64,000 bases of DNA from Parabacteroides sp. PFB2-10 (GTDB lineage: Bacteria > Bacteroidota > Bacteroidia > Bacteroidales > Tannerellaceae): positions 18,170 through 82,169 of the forward strand of contig NZ_JARXWI010000013.1 of NCBI RefSeq assembly GCF_029893085.1, given 5' to 3'. How positions within the stretch are numbered: the stretch's first letter is position 1; each line of letters begins with the position of its first letter. Shown in pieces: positions 44,916 through 51,829 of this stretch. A model generated the notes under the pieces. That model was not told the origin of the DNA and searched no databases. It worked only from the letters and a program-made list of their open reading frames with translations. The translations under genes were made by a program, and so were the position numbers.

Positions 44916-46172
44916 TTAATCTATAACCTTATACCCTTTCCAACCATAATAGGCACAGAAAATGAAACATATCAACGGAACAAAGTAAGCCAGATGGTAG
45001 AATTGTTCATTGATATCCATCAGATGCCCCGTAAGCGGTGGAAGCACAACATTGCCGACAATGGCCATCACTAAGAAAGCAGAGCCGCTTTTCGTCTTGC
45101 TTCCCAGCCCTTTGAGCGCCAGGGAGAATTGAGTCGGATACATAATCGACATAAAGAAAGAGACACCCAGCATGGCATACAAACCGATCATGCCACCGAA
45201 AGCCATAATAACGCCGCATAAGAAGATATTGGCAAGCGCGTAAACCACCAGCATATTCTGCGGTTTGAAACGAACCATCAACAGCGTACCGATCCAACGT
45301 CCAAGAAGGAATGCCAGCATATACAATCCGAAATAGGTCGTAGCCGTACCTTCCGACAGGCCGACATATTTGCAACAATAGATCAGGAACATGGCATTGA
45401 TCGCCGTTTGCCCACCATTGTAAAAGAATTGCGCAATCACTCCCCAACGCAGATGAGACGATTTGAGTACACTGAAATCAATTAGTTTCTCCCCTTTCGC
45501 ATTGCCTTCTTCCTGTCCACCTTCCTGAATTTTCGGCAAATGCGAGAAGATAAACACCACAGCAATCAGAATCAACACAATAGCCAACACCAAATAGGGC
45601 GTCTTCATGGCATTGGTCTCGAATTGAACAAAGCCTTCCCAACCGCCTGGATAGCTGGCCGGTATCGTTTCACGGGTATAATCATGCCCGCTTAACACCA
45701 ATTTACTCAAAAACATCGCAGCAATAAAGGCACCCAACCCATTGAACGATTGTGCCAAATTAAGCCGACGCGGAGCCGTAGCCGGGTCGCCTAAAACCGT
45801 TACGTAGGGATTAGCTGCCGTTTCCAGGAAGCACATACCCGTCGCGATAATAAAGAAGATCGCCAGGTAGGCCCAGTATTCTTGAATAATCGCAGCCGGA
45901 AAGAACAACAATCCCCCTAAGGCAGCGATAGACAATCCCACGATGATACCTGCTTTATAGCTGTAACGCTTCATAAACATGGCAATCGGAATGGGGAAGA
46001 TAAAGTAGGCAATCCAATAGGATGCCTCTGTGAGCGATGCCTGGAAGGCACTCAACTCAAAGGTCTTCATCAACTGACGGATCATAGTCGGCAACAGATT
46101 GCTGCTTATGGCCCAGATGAAGAACAGACTGAAGATAAGTGTTAAAGCGAATGTTTGCTTTTTCTTTTTCAT
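44916..46172 (-). CDS. fucP: L-fucose:H+ symporter (MFS)
   Basis: The 418-residue protein has 12 transmembrane segments and matches FucP: SSNLLPTMIRQLMKTFELSAFQASLTE at the start of helix 1-2, GMCFLETAANPYVTVLGDPATAPRRLNLAQSFNGLG with the NPY and QSFNGLG signatures, and FYNGGQTAINAMFLIYC. It imports L-fucose, and possibly L-galactose or D-arabinose, across the inner membrane using the proton gradient. Sits between the amidohydrolase (53 bp upstream) and the mutarotase. The fucP symbol rests on family pattern and context. Confidence 0.9.
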   Translation of the reverse strand: MKKKKQTFALTLIFSLFFIWAISSNLLPTMIRQLMKTFELSAFQASLTEASYWIAYFIFPIPIAMFMKRYSYKAGIIVGLSIAALGGLLFFPAAIIQEYWAYLAIFFIIATGMCFLETAANPYVTVLGDPATAPRRLNLAQSFNGLGAFIAAMFLSKLVLSGHDYTRETIPASYPGGWEGFVQFETNAMKTPYLVLAIVLILIAVVFIFSHLPKIQEGGQEEGNAKGEKLIDFSVLKSSHLRWGVIAQFFYNGGQTAINAMFLIYCCKYVGLSEGTATTYFGLYMLAFLLGRWIGTLLMVRFKPQNMLVVYALANIFLCGVIMAFGGMIGLYAMLGVSFFMSIMYPTQFSLALKGLGSKTKSGSAFLVMAIVGNVVLPPLTGHLMDINEQFYHLAYFVPLICFIFCAYYGWKGYKVID

Positions 46173-46225
46173 GGATTCAATAGTTTTTCTAATAGTTTTT
46201 CTTTTACCGGAAGAGTCCGGCGGAT

Positions 46226-47146
46226 TTATTCCGACATATTCTTAATATAGGGAAGCTGCGGCAGGTTCTTTAGTCCATAGAAAGCCTCCGCATTTTTCCC
46301 CAGGAATAAGGATTTTTCCTCTTCCGAAAGCAGATTTGATTTGATAACAAAATCGTATGACATCCGATAAGTAATAGCAACAATCGTGCGCGGATAATCG
46401 GATCCCCACATCAATTTCTCCATACCAACCAGTCCGGCTGCTTCCTGAATAGCCCGAACGGCTCCGGTGAAGGGATAAAACTCGTCATTAAACAACCAGG
46501 TGATACCACCCGATTCGATCCGGACATATTCGTTTCGTGCCAATTTGATCTGTTCCTGCCAGCCTTCTCTCGTCACCATTCCGAAATGCCCGATAGCAAT
46601 CTTCAACGAAGGGCATTCGGCAATGATCTCTTTCATCTCGGCTACCTGCTCCGCTCCATCGGCCAGGTCGATCGAAAGGATGATGTTATTCTTTTCCATC
46701 AAACGGAACATATCCATCATCTCCTTTTCGGTCAGCCATACTCTGCCCGCTGCTGTCACCAAACGCTGTGCCGGTATCTTGATAGCCCGAAATCCCTGAG
46801 CAATCAGTGCTTCCGCATGGGCGTAATAACCCGGCTTGCGGGCATCGACCATACCGCAACAAAAGAAGCGATTCGGATATTGCTGTTCCACCTTCAGGAG
46901 GTACTCATTCTGCATACCATCGATATACTCCTGCGTAATAACAGCCGCCGACACCTGGGCATAGTCCATATTCGCCAGAAAAGCCTCCGCCGTATTCCTG
47001 CCATCTACCAGAAAGGGCGGGATCATCTGGCGTATTTCTCCCATAAACTCGGAACGCCCGTTTTCAAGCGTCCTGATCTTCTTTCCTTCCACTATCGCCT
47101 CTTGGTGAAGCCAAAGGTGGGCATGCGCGTCGATTATCGGATACAT
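46226..47146 (-). CDS. Amidohydrolase, probable sugar lactonase
   Basis: The 306-residue protein is a TIM-barrel metal hydrolase of the amidohydrolase-2 (COG2159/COG3618-like) type. It opens with DAHAHLW, and carries IAIGHFGM, a substrate-facing ITWLFND and the catalytic GSDYPR. Relatives include L-fuconolactone and L-rhamnonolactone hydrolases. Placed between a zinc dehydrogenase (4 bp upstream) and FucP, and near an aldo/keto reductase, a lactonase acting on L-fucono-1,5- or 1,4-lactone is the best inference. Confidence 0.82.
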   Translation of the reverse strand: MYPIIDAHAHLWLHQEAIVEGKKIRTLENGRSEFMGEIRQMIPPFLVDGRNTAEAFLANMDYAQVSAAVITQEYIDGMQNEYLLKVEQQYPNRFFCCGMVDARKPGYYAHAEALIAQGFRAIKIPAQRLVTAAGRVWLTEKEMMDMFRLMEKNNIILSIDLADGAEQVAEMKEIIAECPSLKIAIGHFGMVTREGWQEQIKLARNEYVRIESGGITWLFNDEFYPFTGAVRAIQEAAGLVGMEKLMWGSDYPRTIVAITYRMSYDFVIKSNLLSEEEKSLFLGKNAEAFYGLKNLPQLPYIKNMSE

Positions 47147-47150
47147 ATGA

Positions 47151-48176
47151 TCAAAACTCTATTAATAAGCGGAATACCTCTCCCGGATTGATAGCCCATT
47201 TTTCCAACGCCTCCAACGCCTTTTCAGGGGCATATATCGCTGTAATCAGTTCGTCCACCGGGCAGTTTCCCCGTTTCATATACTCCATCACCGCTTTGAA
47301 GTCGTTCGGCATCGCATTGCGGGAGCCACGGATATCCAATTCTTTCTTCACAAAATAGGAGGTATCGAACGGAATATTTTCTTTGGCATAGCCGATATAC
47401 ACCACTCGTCCGGTGAAAGCCACTTCCGAAATGGAAGCCACATAGGTCTCCGGACGGCCAACGGCCTCGATCACCACATCCGCACCAGCGCTGCCAGTGA
47501 TCTCCATCACCCGCTCATGCAGGTTCTCTTTCAAGGTATTCACGGAGTATTGCGCACCCAGGCGCTCGGCCAGATCCAGTTTCCTGTCATCCACATCGAC
47601 CGCAATCACCCGCGCACCACGCAAGGCGGCACGCACAATAGCCCCTAACCCGATCATACCGCAACCGATCACCATCACCGTATCGCTATCGGTCACCTCT
47701 GCGCGATTGACCGCATGAAACCCGACACTCATCGGCTCCACCAAAGCAAAGTCGCGTACCGAAATGGCATCGTCGGCAATCACCTTTTCCCAAGGCACAA
47801 GCAGGTATTCCGCCATAGCGCCATCACGCTGCACACCCAGGGTCTGATTAAACTCGCAGGCATTCGGCCGACCGTTGCGACACGACGGGCAATGGCCGCA
47901 ATTAGTATACGGATTCACCGTGGCATGCATACCCGGCTGTAAATGATCAGGCACATCCTCCCCCAGTGCTTCCACCACCGCCCCGATCTCATGACCCGGA
48001 ACAATCGGCAGCTTCACCAGCGGATTCAGCCCTCTGAACGTATTCAGATCAGAACCGCAAAATCCTACATAGCCTATCTTTAGTAACACATGGCCAGGCT
48101 TCACCTCCGGCTTTGGCATCTCCGTCACCCCTGCCCTGCCCTGCTCAGTTATTTGTATCGCCTTCATCATTATCAA
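47151..48176 (-). CDS. Zinc-dependent medium-chain alcohol dehydrogenase
   Basis: The 341-residue protein has catalytic zinc residues in GFCGSD and GHEIGA, a structural zinc loop CGHCPSCRNGRPNAC, and an NAD-binding motif VIGCGMIGLG followed by the acidic VDVDDRKLD, which favours NAD over NADP. It resembles sugar-alcohol or galactitol-phosphate-type dehydrogenases. In this operon it could oxidise L-fuconate, 2-keto-3-deoxy-L-fuconate or L-fucose itself. The start has three candidate methionines within four codons. Confidence 0.88.
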   Translation of the reverse strand: MIMMKAIQITEQGRAGVTEMPKPEVKPGHVLLKIGYVGFCGSDLNTFRGLNPLVKLPIVPGHEIGAVVEALGEDVPDHLQPGMHATVNPYTNCGHCPSCRNGRPNACEFNQTLGVQRDGAMAEYLLVPWEKVIADDAISVRDFALVEPMSVGFHAVNRAEVTDSDTVMVIGCGMIGLGAIVRAALRGARVIAVDVDDRKLDLAERLGAQYSVNTLKENLHERVMEITGSAGADVVIEAVGRPETYVASISEVAFTGRVVYIGYAKENIPFDTSYFVKKELDIRGSRNAMPNDFKAVMEYMKRGNCPVDELITAIYAPEKALEALEKWAINPGEVFRLLIEF

Positions 48177-48212
48177 TTAACAATTATCCATTATCAATTA
48201 TCAATTAACTAT
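48172..48212. repeat. Short AT-rich repeats (CAATTATC type)
   Basis: TATCAATTAACAATTATCC and related units repeat in the 28-bp gap between the zinc dehydrogenase and the aldo/keto reductase, similar to strings near 2.18 and 28.8 kb. Confidence 0.4.
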
Positions 48213-49137
48213 TCACCCACGTATCTCTAAACCCCGGTTCAAAGATCCGTTTCACCTCAGCCAATAGCTCTTCATTCAGCGGTGTTTCGGCATAACGGAT
48301 CGTTTTCAATACATTTTCCGGGTTGGTGGTGCTGAACAGCGTCGTGGCAATGCGCGGATTATTGACCGAGAATGCCACCGCTAATGCTTCGATAGAGGTT
48401 CCTTTCGATTTACAATAGGCCGTAGCCTTCTGCGCCAAACGCTTCAATGCCTCCGGTGCCGGATGCCAATCGGGCACACCCCGTTCGGTCAACAGCCCCA
48501 TCGAAAAAGGAGAGGCATTGATCACCCCGATCTCTTTCGATTCAAAATAATCCAATGAATCCACCAACGCATCGTCGTTCAGGGTGTAATGACAAAAAGA
48601 GAGCACACTCTCCACCGTTCCGGCCGGCACATGATCGATCACATAGTGGAAATGCCGCAGATTCAGGTTGGTAATTCCTACATGTTTCACCACTCCCTCG
48701 CGACGCAGATCCACCAGGGCAGGCAACGTTTCGTTGCATACCTGCTCCAGGTCAGCAAACTCTATATCGTGGATATTGATCAGGTCGATGTAGTCTACAT
48801 GGAGTCGCTCCATACTTTCGTATACGCTTTCTTTGGCTTTACGCGCTGAATAGTCCCAGGTATTTACCCCGTCCTGTCCGTAACGGCCTACCTTTGTCGA
48901 AAGATAATAACGGCTGCGATCTATATTTTTCAATGCTTTTCCCAATACGACCTCCGCTTTCAAGTGTCCGTAATAGGGAGAGACATCGATGAAGTTAATC
49001 CCGTTATCGACCGCCGTATGCACCGCTTCTATTCCTGTTTCTTCTTTTAAAGAATGAAAGACACCCCCCAGGGAAGAGGCACCAAAACTAATCGCAGACA
49101 CCTTCATGCCTGTTTTTCCTATTTCTCTGTATTGCAT
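48205..49137 (-). CDS. Aldo/keto reductase, probable L-fucose (L-galactose) dehydrogenase
   Basis: The 310-residue protein is an AKR with the tetrad visible as D51 (IDVSPYYG), Y56, K82 (STKVGRYG) and H122 (INIHDIE). The pattern YREIGKTGMKVSAISFGASSLGG and NTWDYSARK-like segment match plant and bacterial L-galactose/L-fucose dehydrogenases, which oxidise C1 of the sugar to the lactone. It is the first gene of the operon, 30 bp after a perfect -7 box and divergent from the AraC regulator. Confidence 0.86.
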   Translation of the reverse strand: MQYREIGKTGMKVSAISFGASSLGGVFHSLKEETGIEAVHTAVDNGINFIDVSPYYGHLKAEVVLGKALKNIDRSRYYLSTKVGRYGQDGVNTWDYSARKAKESVYESMERLHVDYIDLINIHDIEFADLEQVCNETLPALVDLRREGVVKHVGITNLNLRHFHYVIDHVPAGTVESVLSFCHYTLNDDALVDSLDYFESKEIGVINASPFSMGLLTERGVPDWHPAPEALKRLAQKATAYCKSKGTSIEALAVAFSVNNPRIATTLFSTTNPENVLKTIRYAETPLNEELLAEVKRIFEPGFRDTWVNS

Positions 49138-49167
49138 GGTATATATTTAACGTGAAACCTTGTTTTG

Positions 49168-49175
49168 CAAAGCTA
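49168..49175 (-). promoter_or_regulatory. -7 box of the fucose-type operon
   Basis: TAGCTTTG on the minus strand, perfect TAnnTTTG, 30 bp before the aldo/keto reductase start. No -33 TTG is properly spaced, which suits activator-dependent control by the divergent AraC protein. Confidence 0.65.
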
Positions 49176-49217
49176 CAGGATGTCGATTTCTTTTTCTTTG
49201 TTATTATCGACCAAAAC

Positions 49218-49249
49218 TTGTACTTTATCGATATAATTCCGTATGTTTA
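49218..49249 (+). promoter_or_regulatory. Promoter of the araC-type gene
   Basis: TTG at 49218-49220, a 21-bp spacer, and TATGTTTA (one mismatch to TAnnTTTG) at 49242-49249; the start codon is 19 bp further. Confidence 0.6.
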
Positions 49250-49268
49250 CACCTCAATCGTCTTGATA

Positions 49269-50129
49269 ATGATCAGAAAAGAACTGAAGAGAGATTTCAT
49301 TTTATTGAATGTGGGCTATGCCTATCATAATGCGGACTGGAACTGGAAAAACATACATAGTCCCTTTGCCCGGATACATTATGTAAAAAGCGGAACCGCG
49401 AAGATCATACGGGAAGATGGTTTCTCCGAACTGAAAAAGGATCACCTCTACCTGACCCCTTCATATACCAAACATGCCTATGAGTGCGATGGCATGCTGG
49501 AGTTATACTATATACATCTATATGAAGACCTCGGGAAAAACATCAGCCTCTTCGACCAGATTGATTTCCCCGCGGAGATAGAAGCTGACCCGTTGGATAT
49601 CCAGCTGATAGAGCGGTTGATCCGGATCAACCCGGAAAGAGAATTGCAGTATTACGATCCGAACTCATACGATAATTCTGCACACGTAGCCTACAATATG
49701 GCGCTCCAGCAAAAGACCCCGCTGGCTTTTGAAATGGAATCGCATGGTATTATCCAGCAGATCATCTCGCGCTTCCTGGCTCGTGCCGTCTTTAAAAACG
49801 AACACATGGAGGAGCGTATCGTGAGAAGCCTGCACTATATCCATAAAAACATCGACAAACCCATAGAAATAGAGCAACTGGCTGAGATCTGCTTCCTCAC
49901 GAAAGACCATTTCATCCGCCTGTTCAAAAAAGAGATGCATTGCACCCCCGGCAAATACATCAACCAGAAAAAGATCGAAACGGCTCAGTTAAGGCTATTG
50001 CTCAACCAGGAGCACATCAAAGACATCGCCTATGGACTGGGATTCGATAACATCTCCTACTTCAACCGCCTCTTCTACAAAATGACCGGCGAAAGCCCCG
50101 GCAGGTATAAAAAACAAAGGATGCTTTAA
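49269..50129 (+). CDS. AraC-family transcriptional regulator
   Basis: Start at 49269 (MIRKELKRDF), placed 19 bp after a promoter-like sequence; the 286-residue length is normal. An N-terminal cupin-like ligand domain (30-110, FARIHYVKSGTAKI) is followed by two helix-turn-helix units in the last 100 residues (IEQLAEICFLTKDHFIRLFKKEMHCTPGKYI and IKDIAYGLGFDNISYFNRLFYKMTGESPG). Divergent from the fucose-type operon by 131 bp, it most likely activates that operon in response to L-fucose or a metabolite. Confidence 0.92.
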   Translation: MIRKELKRDFILLNVGYAYHNADWNWKNIHSPFARIHYVKSGTAKIIREDGFSELKKDHLYLTPSYTKHAYECDGMLELYYIHLYEDLGKNISLFDQIDFPAEIEADPLDIQLIERLIRINPERELQYYDPNSYDNSAHVAYNMALQQKTPLAFEMESHGIIQQIISRFLARAVFKNEHMEERIVRSLHYIHKNIDKPIEIEQLAEICFLTKDHFIRLFKKEMHCTPGKYINQKKIETAQLRLLLNQEHIKDIAYGLGFDNISYFNRLFYKMTGESPGRYKKQRML

Positions 50130-50189
50130 AAAAAACAGCAATCATTGTATAGGTACTTAGACTCCGTAACGATTGCTATAATAACGTGA

Positions 50190-50377
50190 ACAAATGTTAA
50201 TTTGCCCATTTTTGACAAAACCCCCAATTTACGATTTGTAATTTCCGCAGGACTTTGCGCGCAAAAACGAGGGACTTTGGAGGCAAACTCCCGGGAGAAA
50301 CATTTTTTAACATACCGGATTGTAAGCAAAACGGCTGTTTTGCTTACAATCGCTATTTTAACATTTGAAAAATCGGA
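50190..50377 (+). repeat. Dispersed palindromic repeat, copy 3
   Basis: Collinear with copy 2 over about 180 bp, same orientation: ACAAATGTTAAT, GGACTTTGCGCGC, CTCCCGGGAGAAACA, then a 30-bp palindrome at 50320-50349 with one change in the right arm (a G-T wobble in RNA), then CTATTTTAACATTTG. It lies just after the AraC gene and between two operons. Nothing else is visible in this interval. Confidence 0.85.
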
Positions 50378-50428
50378 ATGTGAAATCCACCGTCAAAATG
50401 AGGGTGAAGGACCATAAAGAATCGGGAA

Positions 50429-51805
50429 TTATTCCTCCCATTGATTCTTTGTTGCATTGTCGGAAGCCGACTTTTTCCGGTCGCCGGTAAACGGTTGGTT
50501 GTTGATGGTGACGTTCTTCAGTGTCAGATCCCGGATCATACCCGTTCCCTCGGCAGAAATCTTGCCGGCGTTGACCTGCAGATTCTCAAAAGTGAAGGCG
50601 GAGAGCTGATACTGGTCGGATTCGATCACGTCGAAAGCGGTAGTGCATTCTAATTGAATGTTACGCATCACAATATCATTCGCATAGGAAACACGGATGC
50701 CCTCCTCCCCTTTCAGGTCGAAGAATTGCGTCCAGGGCTTCACATCGAGCATACTGCGCGTATTTCCTGAAATATCTTCCAGGCGAATGAACTCATAATG
50801 TTGCGGCGTGTCGGGACGCATCTTGAGCTGAAGCAGCCGATGAGCGTCTTTGACCGTGGAACGGCGAAACAGGATATTGTAATTGTGAATCGCTTCGCTG
50901 CCGCAGGTCAGGGCGCTATGGCAGAAGCCGTAGGTACAGTCTTCGATCAGGACATTGCGGTTCTCACCGTTGTTTTCGTCCTTGTCGGCAAAAGGTCCTT
51001 TCCCGCCTTTCAGGGCAACCGCGTCGTCGTTGACCGCCATATAGCAGTTCTTGATCAGGAAGTCGGTGCATACATCGATATCGACCGCGTCCGTACTGGG
51101 CGCCTTAACCGGACTAGCCGGCGAGGTAATGGTGAGATCAAGCAATTTCACCCGGGAGCATTTATAGAAATGCGTGGTCCAAAAAGGAGAATTTTGCAGG
51201 TGAACACCCGAAAGTTGCACGTTTTTACTATTAGAGATATAGACCAACCGGGGGCGCATCTCGTCCATATTGGTGCATTTGGAATTGAACTGCCGCCGCA
51301 ACCAGAAGGCTTTCCAGTAGCGTAGTCCGTTGCCGTCGATCGTTCCCCGTCCGGAGATCGTAAACCCGTCGACTCCGTCTGCATTGACAAGCGCCGCGAA
51401 GTATTTCAATGTCTGCCCCTCCATGCGGGTCATAACGAGCGGGAAGTGGCTGATATCATCGCTTCCTTTCAACACCCCGCCCTCTTCCAGGTGCAGGTGC
51501 GTGCCCTGACGGAAGAAAAGCGAGCCGCTCAGGTAGGTTCCCCGGGGAACGACCACCACTCCCCCGCCCTGCTGGTGAGCTTGGTCAATAAGGGCTTGTA
51601 TCTTATCTGTTTGCAACAGGGTGCTATCGCCAACAACGCCATAGTCCGTCAGGCGGTAGTGTTTTCCTAACTCGTTGATATTCGTTGGTTGCGTCTCCTT
51701 AAACCAGTTGGGTATAGGTGTCCCGTCAGGAAAGAGATCCTGTGCGGAGATGGCAAAGCAGGAGATAGAAACGAACAGGGTAATCCAAAAACTACGATTC
51801 TTCAT
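50429..51805 (-). CDS. GH28 polygalacturonase-type glycoside hydrolase
   Basis: Start at 51805 (MKNRSFWITL), giving a signal peptide to FAISAQ and 458 residues. The parallel beta-helix pectinase fold is indicated by GDSTLLQTDKIQALID and repeated N-V-x-L turns. Catalytic motifs are APSTDAVDID (NTD-equivalent), VNDDAVALKGGKG (DD), HSALTCGSE (G-H-G equivalent) and LLQLKMRP (R-x-K equivalent). Variant residues in the last two suggest an exo-acting or rhamnogalacturonan-type specificity. Last gene of a GH28-GH2-GH28 operon. Confidence 0.9.
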   Translation of the reverse strand: MKNRSFWITLFVSISCFAISAQDLFPDGTPIPNWFKETQPTNINELGKHYRLTDYGVVGDSTLLQTDKIQALIDQAHQQGGGVVVVPRGTYLSGSLFFRQGTHLHLEEGGVLKGSDDISHFPLVMTRMEGQTLKYFAALVNADGVDGFTISGRGTIDGNGLRYWKAFWLRRQFNSKCTNMDEMRPRLVYISNSKNVQLSGVHLQNSPFWTTHFYKCSRVKLLDLTITSPASPVKAPSTDAVDIDVCTDFLIKNCYMAVNDDAVALKGGKGPFADKDENNGENRNVLIEDCTYGFCHSALTCGSEAIHNYNILFRRSTVKDAHRLLQLKMRPDTPQHYEFIRLEDISGNTRSMLDVKPWTQFFDLKGEEGIRVSYANDIVMRNIQLECTTAFDVIESDQYQLSAFTFENLQVNAGKISAEGTGMIRDLTLKNVTINNQPFTGDRKKSASDNATKNQWEE

Positions 51806-51829
51806 TTTTCTTTTGTTTGTTATCATGCT

